A DNA stretch of 44,819 bases from Bacteroidales bacterium. GTDB taxonomy: Bacteria > Bacteroidota > Bacteroidia > Bacteroidales > UBA7960. A program made the position numbers and the translations under genes. The stretch is from NCBI GenBank assembly GCA_003554665.1, contig PWGY01000026.1, positions 1 to 44,819 of the forward strand, read 5' to 3'. Below are positions 7,495 through 16,475 of this stretch, in pieces (position 1 is the stretch's first letter; each line of letters opens with the position of its first letter). The notes beneath the pieces were generated by a model, which worked only from the letters and a program-made list of their open reading frames with translations, was not told the DNA's origin and did not search any database.

Positions 7495-8739
7495 ATGGAT
7501 ATTTTTGCCAAAGCTACTGCCAGAATGGGCCCTTTGGGTCAGTACGCAAGCCAGGTACACGGCTACTTTACTTTTCCTAAGCTGGAAGGGGAAATATCGA
7601 ACAGAATGCATTTCAGGGGAAAAGAAAAGCTTGTATGGAGTCTTAATAACTACCTCGGTCTGGCAAACCACCCCGAGGTACGAAAAGTTGACACTGAAGC
7701 TACAAAAGAATATGGGCTGGCGCTTCCCATGGGTGCCCGAATGATGTCGGGCCAAACGAAACTGCATGAACAGCTGGAAAATGAACTGGCTGCGTTTGTC
7801 GGCAAAGAAGCAGCCTATCTGCTGAACTTCGGTTACCAGGGTATGGTGTCCATCATTGATGCTTTGGTTGACAGACAGGATGTGGTTGTTTACGACAGTG
7901 AATCACATGCCTGCATCATTGATGGACTTCGCATGCATTTGGGCAAACGTTTCGTTTTTCCACACAACGACATTGACAACCTGCGTACCCAGCTCCGCCG
8001 GGCCAGGAAGCTCACGGAAAAAACCGGCGGCGGCATACTGGTAATAACTGAAGGTGTTTTTGGCATGTCAGGAGACCTTGGTAAACTGGATGAAATTGCC
8101 CGTCTGAAAAAAGAATACGATTTCCGTTTGCTGGTCGATGATGCCCATGGCGTGGGCACCATGGGTCCCACAGGTGCCGGCACAGGCGAACATTTCGGGG
8201 TTCAGGATGAAATAGATGTCTTTTTTGGCACCTTTGCCAAATCATTTGCCTCTATCGGTGCTTTTGTGGCCGCCCCCAAAGAGATCATCACCTACCTGAT
8301 GTACAATATGCGCAGTCAGATCTACGCCAAGTCTCTGCCCATGCCGCTCGTGATTGGTGCCCTGAAACGGCTTGAACTGATGCGCAACCATCCGGAGTTT
8401 CGCGAAAAACTATGGACAATAGCCAACGCTCTTCAGGACGGTCTTAGGGACAGGGGTTTCAATATTGGCAACACCCAGTCTCCCGTTACACCTGTAGTAC
8501 TCAGCGGAGATACCCCCGAGGGAGCAAACCTGGCGCATGACCTCAGGGAAAACTTCAACCTGTTCTGCTCAGTGGTCGCTTATCCGGTTGTTCCAAAAGG
8601 AACGATCATTCTCCGTCTGATCCCCACTGCGGTTCATACCCTTGAAGATGTGGAGTACACACTGGACGCCTTTTCCCGGGTAAAAGACAAGCTGGATAAA
8701 GGTGAGTATGCGACCGGCAAAATTGTTGACGTCGTATAG
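7495..8739 (+). CDS. spt: Serine palmitoyltransferase (alpha-oxoamine synthase family)
   Basis: A 414-residue PLP enzyme of the alpha-oxoamine synthase family. The PLP lysine lies in FGTFAKSFASIGAF (Lys249), and the cofactor-binding DDAHGVG (Asp215-His218) and the stacking His138 are present. The TFAKS environment, with a Ser-Phe-Ala run after the lysine, is typical of Bacteroidota serine palmitoyltransferases and unlike 2-amino-3-ketobutyrate ligase (which has GKALGG). It would condense L-serine with a fatty acyl thioester to 3-ketosphinganine, the first step of sphingolipid synthesis, in the cytoplasm or at the inner face of the membrane. It has its own promoter and faces the DUF58 gene. 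Glycine C-acetyltransferase is the main alternative. Confidence 0.85.
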   Translation: MDIFAKATARMGPLGQYASQVHGYFTFPKLEGEISNRMHFRGKEKLVWSLNNYLGLANHPEVRKVDTEATKEYGLALPMGARMMSGQTKLHEQLENELAAFVGKEAAYLLNFGYQGMVSIIDALVDRQDVVVYDSESHACIIDGLRMHLGKRFVFPHNDIDNLRTQLRRARKLTEKTGGGILVITEGVFGMSGDLGKLDEIARLKKEYDFRLLVDDAHGVGTMGPTGAGTGEHFGVQDEIDVFFGTFAKSFASIGAFVAAPKEIITYLMYNMRSQIYAKSLPMPLVIGALKRLELMRNHPEFREKLWTIANALQDGLRDRGFNIGNTQSPVTPVVLSGDTPEGANLAHDLRENFNLFCSVVAYPVVPKGTIILRLIPTAVHTLEDVEYTLDAFSRVKDKLDKGEYATGKIVDVV

Positions 8740-8755
8740 GACAGGCAGACAATAC

Positions 8756-9688
8756 CTAATACAACCTGGATCTTTTCAGCATAAAGGAAAGCAGCACGTT
8801 TTCATACCCCTGATTGATACTTGCCGGTACGAAGTCAATTTTGTACTGCATGCATTTCAGGCGTAGTTCTTCGTAATATTTTTTCATCTGCCTGACGTAC
8901 CTTTCCCTGAGATCTGAAGGATTCAGGCGGATCATACGGCCGGTTTCCATGTCCACAAAACGATAAGGACGATTACCGTAATCGAACTCCAGTTCCTTCT
9001 GTTGTTCATGCACATGGAATAGAATTACCTCGTGTTTGTTATGCTTCAGATGCTGTAAAGCGGAAAAAAGAGAATCAGGGGTGGCTTCATTATCAAGCAT
9101 ATCGGAGAAAATGATCACAAGCGATCGCTTGTGAACCTTTTCGGCCAGCAAATGTAGCAACTCAGCTGTATCTGTGGTTTTTCTTTCCTGGTCTTTGCCG
9201 GGATGGTAGAGTTTCTCATATTGCGTGAACAACATCCTGTGGTGAACACTGTTGGACCTGGCAGGAGTGTGCAATTCCATTTGATCGGAAATGACACTAA
9301 GCCCCACCGCATCTCTTTGTTTTCTTAACAGGTAAGTAAGGGCAGCCGCACATTCAACAGAAAAAGCAATCTTGGAATATTCATTTCCGCTGTGATCCCG
9401 GCCCTTGAAGTGCATGGAGGATGAGTTATCTATCACAATCTGACAGCGGAGATTGGTCTCTTCCTCAAACCGTTTCACAAATAATTTCTCCGTACGGGCA
9501 TACAACTTCCAGTCGATATGCCTGGTGCTTTCTCCGGGATTGTATATCCTGTGTTCGGCAAATTCGACAGAAAACCCGTGAAAAGGGCTTTTATGCATAC
9601 CCGTTATGAAGCCTTCCACAACCTGACGGGCAAGCAGTTCAAGATTTCCAAATCGTCCCGGAAGGTCAGGATCAATTCTTTTAATCAA
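8756..9688 (-). CDS. DUF58 domain protein with a von Willebrand A-like fold
   Basis: A 310-residue protein of the DUF58 family. The signature is clear: YNPGESTRHIDWKLYART followed by IVIDNSSSMHF, where DxSxS forms the metal-dependent adhesion site of a vWA-like domain. Family members usually sit in Bacteroides aerotolerance-type operons next to a MoxR AAA ATPase and are thought to work with it on envelope or cofactor assembly. No MoxR gene is next to this one; it follows trxA by 19 bases. The frame has no ATG near the conserved N-terminus: the start at 9688 is TTG, with an upstream in-frame stop only 5 codons earlier, so TTG is the likely initiator. Confidence 0.88.
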   Translation of the reverse strand: MIKRIDPDLPGRFGNLELLARQVVEGFITGMHKSPFHGFSVEFAEHRIYNPGESTRHIDWKLYARTEKLFVKRFEEETNLRCQIVIDNSSSMHFKGRDHSGNEYSKIAFSVECAAALTYLLRKQRDAVGLSVISDQMELHTPARSNSVHHRMLFTQYEKLYHPGKDQERKTTDTAELLHLLAEKVHKRSLVIIFSDMLDNEATPDSLFSALQHLKHNKHEVILFHVHEQQKELEFDYGNRPYRFVDMETGRMIRLNPSDLRERYVRQMKKYYEELRLKCMQYKIDFVPASINQGYENVLLSFMLKRSRLY

Positions 9689-9707
9689 ATGGAATAGGAT
9701 TTAGGTA

Positions 9708-10025
9708 CTACAGGAGGCTCTCAATTTTGTCAACCAATACGTTTTTGGGGACAGCCCCCACCTGCTTATCAACCACTTCTCCCCCTTTAAAGAAAAGAAT
9801 CGTGGGGATATTCCGGATACCGTACTTCATGGCCACTTCAGGATTGCTGTCTACGTCAATCTTCCCGACAACTGCCTTGTCTTTATATTCTTCAGCAATT
9901 TCCGCAACAATGGGACCCACCATTCTGCAGGGGCCGCACCATTCTGCCCAAAAATCAAGCAATACAGGTTTGTCAGCCTTCAACACATTTTGTTCAAAGT
10001 TGGAATCGGTAATTTCAAGTGCCAT
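9708..10025 (-). CDS. trxA: Thioredoxin
   Basis: A 105-residue classical thioredoxin: the active site is WCGPC with Cys30 and Cys33, followed by the cis-proline motif RNIPT, and the length is normal with no signal peptide. It reduces disulfides in cytoplasmic proteins using electrons from thioredoxin reductase (gene not in the window). The ATG at 10025 is preceded by a TATATTTG -7 box at 10057-10064, so it has its own promoter downstream of dnaE. It is followed by the DUF58 gene, probably on the same transcript. Confidence 0.97.
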   Translation of the reverse strand: MALEITDSNFEQNVLKADKPVLLDFWAEWCGPCRMVGPIVAEIAEEYKDKAVVGKIDVDSNPEVAMKYGIRNIPTILFFKGGEVVDKQVGAVPKNVLVDKIESLL

Positions 10026-10056
10026 AATGCTACGTTTTAGTTTGGTCTATTAAGTG

Positions 10057-10064
10057 CAAATATA
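10057..10064 (-). promoter_or_regulatory. -7 element (TATATTTG) of trxA
   Basis: Read on the minus strand the box is TATATTTG, a perfect TAnnTTTG match 31 bases upstream of the trxA ATG. No good -33 box is seen at 19-21 bases. Confidence 0.5.
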
Positions 10065-10100
10065 TTACTTATAAAAACAGTGTTCACTACCCTGCAGGAA

Positions 10101-13100
10101 TTAATTTAAACGGTATTTCACATCACAATGTTTTAAAAACTCCTGTAAAAATCCTATGGGATCCACTTTAACCGTGCGGGAAATCATTTCCACCGTGCAG
10201 TTCTCAACAGGATCCTGCAGGCTGATTTTCAACCTAGATCGACCTTTGTGCTGAGCAGCGATCGTTTTCATTTTTTCTACCAGGAATGCGTTAATGTCAC
10301 CCACAGGAAGGTTGATAATCAGATCTGAAGTATCATTTTCAGCCACATCACTCAGTAACTGCATGCTTTTGACCCGAATATCAGCCTGCGCAGGATTCCT
10401 CCTGTTCTGTTGCATCCTTGCCTTAACCATGACCGCATTCTGAACCACCAAAAAGTGCTTCACTTTCAGGTAGTCTTCCGCAAAAACGAACAATTGGTGT
10501 GAGTCTGAATAATCTTCAATCTGAATGACCCCATAGGGTTTTCCATTCTTGGTATATTTATGGGCCGCCGCCGTAATAATCCCTGCAAAGCAAAGCTCCC
10601 TTTGTCCTGAATGTCGGTTATTTTTAAGATCTCCAACGGTAGTGTTGCAATAATTCTGAATGTGGATTTTAAAACCATCCAGGGGATGACCGGAAATATA
10701 CATCCCGGTAACCTCTTTCTCCTGTTGCAGCATTTCCATTTTACCCCAGGGCTCACATTTCGGAAGATCAGGATCGGGAAGCACATTGTCTGAACTTTCA
10801 TCAAAAAGATTCATTTGTGATGTATTCTCCCTGAGCAGTACCTGTTGTGTGTGCCTGATCACCTTATCCAAAAAAATACTGGCACCATTGTCATCGGAAT
10901 GAAAAAACTGTGCCCGGTGACATTCATTGAAACAGTCAAAGGCACCGGCCCTGGCAAGCGATTCAAATACCCGCTTATTCACTGCCCTCAGGTTGACCCT
11001 TTTGGCAAAATCAAAGATGTTTTTATATGGGCCGTTGGTGTTTCTTTCAGCCACAATGGTTTCAACTGCTCCTTCTCCCACCCCCTTAATGGCTCCAAGA
11101 CCAAAACGAATCTCCCCCTGGTCATTCACAACAAAATTAAAGGTACTTTCATTGACATCCGGCCCAAGAACCGGTATCTTTTGCCGCTGACACTCCTCCA
11201 TCATAAAGGTGATCTTCTTGATGTCACTGAAGTTGTGTGTCAGCACAGCAGCCATATACTCCGCTGTGTAGTTGGCTTTCAGATAGGCAGTTCTGTATGC
11301 AACAACGGAATAGGCGGCCGAATGTGAGCGGTTGAAACCATATTCGGCAAACCGGGCCATGACATCAAAAATCTTCTCAGCAGTTGCCTTTTCAATGTTT
11401 TTCTTAGCGGCACCTTCAATAAAGAAGGTCTTCTGCCGCTCCATCTCTTCCTTCTTCTTCTTGCCCATTGCCCGCCGCAGAATATCCGCATTGGCAAGGG
11501 TAAAACCGGCCATGATCTGGGCAGCCTGCATGATCTGTTCCTGGTATACCATAATCCCGAAGGTGGGCTGCAGGATATCTTCCAGCCACGGATGTGGATA
11601 CTCCACTTTTTCCAGCCCATGCTTTCGCCTGATATATAGTGGGATAAAATCCATGGGGCCGGGCCTGTAGAGGGCATTCATGGCGATCAGGTCTTCGATA
11701 TTGGAAGGCTTGAGTTCCTTGAGGTATTCACGCATCCCCTGCGACTCAAACTGAAAGGTACCAATGGTATCTCCCCGTTGGTAAAGGGCATAGGTCTGCT
11801 CATCATCCAGAGGAACCTTTTCAATATCAATTTTGCTGCCATAACGCTTTTCGATGTTGTTCAGGGCCTCTTTGATGATTGACAGTGTTTTGAGCCCCAG
11901 GAAGTCCATCTTGAGCATCCCTACTGACTCCACATGCTTGCCCTCATATTGTGTAACCGGCAAATCAGTATCTTTCTGTGTACTGAGTGGCAAACAATCC
12001 ACAAGACTTTCCGGACCAATTATCACACCACAGGCATGCACCCCTGTTTGCCGGTTTGAGCCTTCCAGGCTTTTTGCAAATTGCAGTGTTTCCTGCACTT
12101 CGGGCGGAGCTTCCTTCAGTGCCTGCTTCAATTCGGGGACCTCTTTATAGGCATCAGCCAGATGGGTTCCCGGTTTTTCAGGAACCATCTTGGCAAGGCG
12201 GTCGGCCTCAGGCAGGGGCAATTTCAGCACCCTGGCCACATCACGAATGGAGGAACGGGCGGCCATGGTACCAAATGTCACAATCTGTGCCACCTTTTCG
12301 CGGCCATATTTCCGGATGACATACTCCATCACCCTTTCACGGCCGTCATCATCAAAATCAATGTCAATATCGGGCATGGAAACCCTTTCCGGGTTCAGAA
12401 ACCGCTCAAAAAGCAAATTGTATCTGATCGGGTCAATCGCCGTAATGCCCGTACAGTAAGCTACAGCCGATCCGGCAGCACTTCCCCTGCCCGGTCCGAC
12501 TGCTACCTCCATTTCCCTGGCCTTGTTGATAAAGTCCTGTACGATCAGAAAATATCCGGCAAAACCCATTTCACGAATCACCTTCAGTTCATAATCCAAA
12601 CGATCGCGAATCTCTTCGGTAATCTCAGGATAGAGGGCGTTCGCACCTTCATATGTCAGGTGCCGCAAATAATCATCCTCCGATTCAAATCCCTCGGCCA
12701 GAGGAAATTTGGGCAAAAGCACTTTTTTGGTGGTGATCTCAAAATCCTCCACTTTGTTTGTCACTTCAACCGTTCCAGCCAAAGCAGCCGGTACATCAGA
12801 AAACAACTCAGCCATTTCGGACCTTGTTTTCAGGTACTCCTGACCAGAATATTTCATACGGGTTTCATCGTCAAGATCACGACCCGTCTGCAGGCAAATC
12901 AGGATATCGTGGGCTCGGGCATCCTCTGCGTCAATATAATGACAATCATTGGTTGCAACCAACGGTATCCCGTATTTTTCTGATAACCCAATCAGTACAC
13001 GGTTCACAGGTTCCTGCTCCTCCAACCCGTGCCGCTGCAATTCCAGGTAAAAATCGTCTCCGAAAACATTCAGGTATTCCTTCAGGGCAGCTTCAGCAGC

Positions 13101-13565
13101 CTCCTCCCTTTTTGCCATAATGAGCTGGGGCAGCTCCCCACCCAGACAAGCCGAAGACGCAATCAACCCTTCGTGGTGAGCAAACAACAACTCCTTGTCT
13201 ATCCTGGGTGTATAGTAAAAACCTTCAAGGTAGCCAAGAGAACACAGCTTTGACAGGTTTTTGTAACCCTGATAATTTTTGGCCAGCAAAATCATATGGT
13301 AGCCACTCCGGTCTTCTTTGCCCCGCTTTTCCCTGCGGCTTCCTTCTGCCACATACACCTCGCATCCAATGATTGGCTTGATTCCGTATTTCCGTGCCGT
13401 CTCGGTAAACTCAAGTACACCATACATGTTTCCATGATCCGTTATGGCCAGTGCCTTCATTCCATCTTCGGCAGCTTTTCTGATCAGCGGTTCGATCTTT
13501 GCGGCGCCATCCAGAATAGAATATTGGGTATGTACGTGTAAATGAGTAAATTCAGGAATTTCCAT
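10101..13565 (-). CDS. dnaE: DNA polymerase III alpha subunit, DnaE type
   Basis: An 1154-residue replicative polymerase. Domains in order: N-terminal PHP domain (THLHVHTQYSILDGA near residue 7), palm with the catalytic aspartates in MPDIDIDFDDD (about 398-408), PGRGSAAGS just before it, thumb and fingers, then helix-hairpin-helix and OB-fold regions in the last 250 residues. It lacks the integral proofreading exonuclease of PolC, so a separate epsilon subunit is expected. It replicates both strands as part of the polymerase III holoenzyme. The ATG at 13565 begins MEIPEFTHLHVH. No intein or frameshift is seen. It is divergent from rpsP across a 150-base gap with only weak promoter matches. 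Confidence 0.98.
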   Translation of the reverse strand: MEIPEFTHLHVHTQYSILDGAAKIEPLIRKAAEDGMKALAITDHGNMYGVLEFTETARKYGIKPIIGCEVYVAEGSRREKRGKEDRSGYHMILLAKNYQGYKNLSKLCSLGYLEGFYYTPRIDKELLFAHHEGLIASSACLGGELPQLIMAKREEAAEAALKEYLNVFGDDFYLELQRHGLEEQEPVNRVLIGLSEKYGIPLVATNDCHYIDAEDARAHDILICLQTGRDLDDETRMKYSGQEYLKTRSEMAELFSDVPAALAGTVEVTNKVEDFEITTKKVLLPKFPLAEGFESEDDYLRHLTYEGANALYPEITEEIRDRLDYELKVIREMGFAGYFLIVQDFINKAREMEVAVGPGRGSAAGSAVAYCTGITAIDPIRYNLLFERFLNPERVSMPDIDIDFDDDGRERVMEYVIRKYGREKVAQIVTFGTMAARSSIRDVARVLKLPLPEADRLAKMVPEKPGTHLADAYKEVPELKQALKEAPPEVQETLQFAKSLEGSNRQTGVHACGVIIGPESLVDCLPLSTQKDTDLPVTQYEGKHVESVGMLKMDFLGLKTLSIIKEALNNIEKRYGSKIDIEKVPLDDEQTYALYQRGDTIGTFQFESQGMREYLKELKPSNIEDLIAMNALYRPGPMDFIPLYIRRKHGLEKVEYPHPWLEDILQPTFGIMVYQEQIMQAAQIMAGFTLANADILRRAMGKKKKEEMERQKTFFIEGAAKKNIEKATAEKIFDVMARFAEYGFNRSHSAAYSVVAYRTAYLKANYTAEYMAAVLTHNFSDIKKITFMMEECQRQKIPVLGPDVNESTFNFVVNDQGEIRFGLGAIKGVGEGAVETIVAERNTNGPYKNIFDFAKRVNLRAVNKRVFESLARAGAFDCFNECHRAQFFHSDDNGASIFLDKVIRHTQQVLLRENTSQMNLFDESSDNVLPDPDLPKCEPWGKMEMLQQEKEVTGMYISGHPLDGFKIHIQNYCNTTVGDLKNNRHSGQRELCFAGIITAAAHKYTKNGKPYGVIQIEDYSDSHQLFVFAEDYLKVKHFLVVQNAVMVKARMQQNRRNPAQADIRVKSMQLLSDVAENDTSDLIINLPVGDINAFLVEKMKTIAAQHKGRSRLKISLQDPVENCTVEMISRTVKVDPIGFLQEFLKHCDVKYRLN

Positions 13566-13659
13566 AAGGGGGTATTTTGAAAGATAAAATTAGCTAAAAT
13601 GCACGAACCTGAAAGGGATATTCGAACCGTAATTATTTTTTTAATTCAAAAAAAAACCG

Positions 13660-13667
13660 GATATTTG
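13660..13667 (+). promoter_or_regulatory. Possible -7 element of rpsP-rimM (GATATTTG)
   Basis: A one-mismatch match to TAnnTTTG, 48 bases upstream of rpsP, with TTTT at the -33 position (20-base spacer). This is the best candidate in the dnaE-rpsP gap. Confidence 0.35.
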
Positions 13668-13715
13668 CAGCCTTGTAAAATTTCTATTTAATTATCATTA
13701 AACTTTTTATTATCA

Positions 13716-14408
13716 ATGCCAACAAAAATAAGACTACAGAGAAAGGGTAAAAAGGGACAACCTTTTTATCACCTGGTAGTTGCGGATGGTCGTGCACCCC
13801 GAGACGGAAAATTCATTGAGAGGATTGGCAGTTACAACCCCATGACCCACCCTGCTACCATTGTGATTGATTTTGACCGTGCGCTGCACTGGGTACAGGT
13901 GGGAGCACAACCCACAGACACTGCCCGAAGCATTTTGTCTGTTAAAGGAGTCATGCTGAAGCATCATTTGCTGAAGGGTGTGACCAAGGGAGCTCTTACG
14001 GAAGATCAGGTTGAGGAAAAATTCCAGGCCTGGATAACCGAGAAGGAAGAGAAGCGGGAGCAGATCCGTAAAGAAACAGAGCTTACCAAAAAGGAGAAAG
14101 CGAAAAAACGGAAAGAAGAAGAGAAAAAAATCAGCGATGATCGGGCTGAAGAATTGGCAAAAAAACTGGCCAAAGAAAACCTGAAAGCTGAGGAAGCAAC
14201 CAAAGAAGAAGGTGCAGAAGAAAAAGAAGAAGGGTCAGAAGAAACTGTTTCAGAGGAAGCTGCAGAAGTGAAAGAAGCTGTCTCCGAAGCTCCTGAGAAA
14301 GCCGAAGAAACTCCTGAGAAAAAGGAAACGGAAAGTAAAGAAGAAAAAGAAGCACCCAAGGCCGAAGAGAAAAAAGAAGACGAGGCCAAAAAAGATGAAA
14401 ACAAGTAA
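13716..14408 (+). CDS. rpsP: 30S ribosomal protein S16 with long charged C-terminal extension
   Basis: The first ~85 residues are a normal S16 ([32 protein letters not shown] region), which binds 16S rRNA and helps assemble the body of the small subunit. The protein continues to 230 residues. About 80-110 is a linker, and the rest is almost only Glu, Lys and Ala, forming an alternating-charge, probably helical or disordered tail. S16 is usually 80-100 residues; extended S16 is known in Bacteroidota, but this tail is long. The frame is open and codon use is consistent, so it is not a read-through artefact. Its last 14 bases overlap the start of rimM, which suggests translational coupling. Confidence 0.96.
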   Translation: MPTKIRLQRKGKKGQPFYHLVVADGRAPRDGKFIERIGSYNPMTHPATIVIDFDRALHWVQVGAQPTDTARSILSVKGVMLKHHLLKGVTKGALTEDQVEEKFQAWITEKEEKREQIRKETELTKKEKAKKRKEEEKKISDDRAEELAKKLAKENLKAEEATKEEGAEEKEEGSEETVSEEAAEVKEAVSEAPEKAEETPEKKETESKEEKEAPKAEEKKEDEAKKDENK

Positions 14409-14925
14409 TTGTTATTATCTGGGTTATATTTCTAAAACTGTTGGATACGAGGGGTCATTGATCGCATTTCTGGATGTGGATGACCCCTCTTCCTATAGGG
14501 ACATGGAATCGGTTTTTATCCTGATGGATGGGAAACTGGTTCCATTTTTTGTTGAACAAATTCAAATGCGTACCCCAAAGGGAGAGGCTGTCATTCGTTT
14601 TGAAGACATTGACAGCATTGATAAAGCCCGTCACCTTTGTAAGTGCGATATGTACCTTCCACTATCCCGGCTACCCCAATTACCGGAAGAGGCATTTTAT
14701 TTTCATGATCTGGTCGGCTATGAAGCTTACGATAACCGGGATCGTTTTCTTGGCGTGATCAGTGATTTTCTTGACTACCCCGGAAATCCCCTTTTCTCCA
14801 TCAGAAAAAGCGAAAATGACGAGATCCTGTTCCCTGTAGCGGACGAGTTTATCCGCCAGATAGACCACGGGGGACACAGGATCTACCTGCATCCCCCGGA
14901 GGGACTATTGGATCTGAACCGCTAA
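14395..14925 (+). CDS. rimM: Ribosome maturation factor RimM
   Basis: A 176-residue RimM, which binds S19 and helps process and assemble the head of the 30S subunit. The N-terminal RimM barrel ([15 protein letters not shown], with residues around [13 protein letters not shown]) is followed by a PRC barrel ([13 protein letters not shown], then [10 protein letters not shown]). The gene overlaps the 3' end of rpsP by 14 bases, which fits the universal rpsP-rimM pairing. trmD, often next in other bacteria, is absent; the next gene faces it from the other strand. Confidence 0.93.
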   Translation: MKTSNCYYLGYISKTVGYEGSLIAFLDVDDPSSYRDMESVFILMDGKLVPFFVEQIQMRTPKGEAVIRFEDIDSIDKARHLCKCDMYLPLSRLPQLPEEAFYFHDLVGYEAYDNRDRFLGVISDFLDYPGNPLFSIRKSENDEILFPVADEFIRQIDHGGHRIYLHPPEGLLDLNR

Positions 14926-14947
14926 ATCCGGTTATGAATTACAGATC

Positions 14948-15015
14948 CGTTATGCCAGGCTGGTTCTGTAATGCCAGACCAAATCTGTAATGCCAGACCA
15001 AATCTGTAATGCCAG
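14948..15015. repeat. 19-base direct repeat (about 3.5 copies) between convergent genes
   Basis: Two identical copies of TCTGTAATGCCAGACCAAA (14965-14983 and 14984-15002) are followed by a partial copy sharing the first 13 bases (15003-15015) and preceded by a degenerate copy containing TATGCCAG (14948-14964). The array fills most of the 102-base gap between the ends of rimM and the symporter gene. There is no spacer between units, so it is not CRISPR-like. Confidence 0.85.
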
Positions 15016-15027
15016 CCCGGTTCAGGA

Positions 15028-16242
15028 TCAGACTTTGAGCTCCTCCCCTTCTGACTTGGCAATAATTACAGCCCCGCACGTATCGCTCCACACATTTACA
15101 GACGTTCTGAACATATCCAGGATCCGCTCCACCGCGAGGATTAATCCGACACCTTCCAATGGAAGACCGAGTACTGAAAGTATTATTGTAATGACCACCA
15201 AACCTGCCATAGGTATACCCGCAGCCCCGATCGACGCCAACAACGCGGTCATAACCACGATAACCTGCTGAATAAGGCTCAGATCAATGCCGTACGCCTG
15301 GGCGATAAAAAGTACAGAAACACACTCATAAAGGGCTGTCCCGTTCATATTTACCGTGGCGCCAAGTGGCAGCACAAAGCTGGTGACCTTTTTGGATACC
15401 CCACTTTTTTGCTCCACCGCCTCCATGGCAAGCGGTAATGTGGCGCTGCTGCTTGAAGTGGTAAATGCTGTCAGCAGTGGCACGGACATGGCCTTGATGT
15501 GGAGACGGGGATTCACACCCCCGATATACTTGAGCAACAAGGGCAGAATCACAAATGAATGGAAAAGCAATGCAAGAATAACGGCAAGCATGTACACACC
15601 CATTCGGCTGAAAATATTGACCAGATCATGGGCTTGTTCTGCTACAATACCCGATACAATTCCAAAAATTCCCAGGGGTGCAAATCGGATAATGAACATG
15701 GTGATGCGCATCATTACCTCAAATACGCCATTAAAACCTTTTTCCAGCGGGTTTTTGTAGCGGGCTCCTATTCTGGTGGCAAAAAATCCAAAAAGGATCG
15801 CAAAGAAAATTATCGACAACATATCTGTTTCTGCCAGGGCCTGGAAAATATTGGTGGGGACGATATTCATCAGGGTATCTCCAAATGTGGATGCCCCTGC
15901 TTCCAGTTCCACCGCTTCTTCCGTAAGACCCAGATCGGCCCCGACGCCAGGCCTGAAGATGTTGACTACCAAAAGACCGATTACCGCTGCAATCAGGCTG
16001 GTAACCAGGTAATAGCCAAAAGTTTTGGCACTCATGCGACCCAGGTTCTGGGCACTTCCCAGTCCGAGAACCCCGGATACGATGGAAGAAAAAATCAGGG
16101 GGGCAATAATCATTTGAAGTGCCCGCAAAAACAGGTCTCCCATCCAGGTCACATAATCGACCTGTTCAGTAAAAAAGTATCCAAAAAGCACACTCAGAAT
16201 CAGTGCGGCTAAAATCTGCCAGTGTAGTGCAATTTTTTTCAT
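15028..16242 (-). CDS. Dicarboxylate/amino-acid:cation symporter (DAACS family)
   Basis: A 404-residue inner-membrane carrier of the glutamate/aspartate/C4-dicarboxylate symporter family. The two hairpin and helix motifs that form the substrate site are clear: the serine-rich SSSSATLP, and NMNGTALYE (the NMDGT motif with Asp changed to Asn). A third, GIPMAGLVVITIIL, matches hairpin 2. Family members use Na+ or H+ gradients to import glutamate, aspartate or succinate/malate. The Asn in NMNGT removes a residue linked to one cation site, so coupling may differ, but the specific substrate cannot be read from sequence. It has its own promoter candidate at 16316 and ends facing rimM. Confidence 0.88.
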   Translation of the reverse strand: MKKIALHWQILAALILSVLFGYFFTEQVDYVTWMGDLFLRALQMIIAPLIFSSIVSGVLGLGSAQNLGRMSAKTFGYYLVTSLIAAVIGLLVVNIFRPGVGADLGLTEEAVELEAGASTFGDTLMNIVPTNIFQALAETDMLSIIFFAILFGFFATRIGARYKNPLEKGFNGVFEVMMRITMFIIRFAPLGIFGIVSGIVAEQAHDLVNIFSRMGVYMLAVILALLFHSFVILPLLLKYIGGVNPRLHIKAMSVPLLTAFTTSSSSATLPLAMEAVEQKSGVSKKVTSFVLPLGATVNMNGTALYECVSVLFIAQAYGIDLSLIQQVIVVMTALLASIGAAGIPMAGLVVITIILSVLGLPLEGVGLILAVERILDMFRTSVNVWSDTCGAVIIAKSEGEELKV

Positions 16243-16315
16243 CCAGACAAATATTACAGGTTAGTATTGATAGGTAAATAAAGCCGCAATAATACAAAAC
16301 TCCGTTCAGAAATAC

Positions 16316-16323
16316 CAAAAATA
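16316..16323 (-). promoter_or_regulatory. -7 element (TATTTTTG) upstream of the symporter gene
   Basis: A perfect TAnnTTTG box on the minus strand, 73 bases upstream of the ATG at 16242. The 233-base gap 16243-16475 also holds the clpB regulatory region. No consensus -7 box is visible on the plus strand there, so the clpB promoter may be of another type. Confidence 0.4.
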
Positions 16324-16475
16324 TTTGCCGGACACCCCGGTCCCCTGCAACACTGTCAGTCGATGATCCGGCAAAAATGTCATTTTGTCTGAAAAAAGTT
16401 CTTGTAAGGAAATGGTGTGGCTTTTGATAACAAAAGGAAAAAAAATTATTATTTAAATCGAGTTTGGTTTTGCAT

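Noticed and set aside
12081..12983. 300-codon plus-strand open frame inside dnaE
   Set aside because: It is antisense to conserved polymerase motifs, has no family resemblance and no promoter.
14948..15015. CRISPR array
   Set aside because: Units are adjacent with no spacers and there are no cas genes.
16464..16475. TTG start for clpB four codons upstream
   Set aside because: The ATG at 16476 matches the usual ClpB N-terminus.
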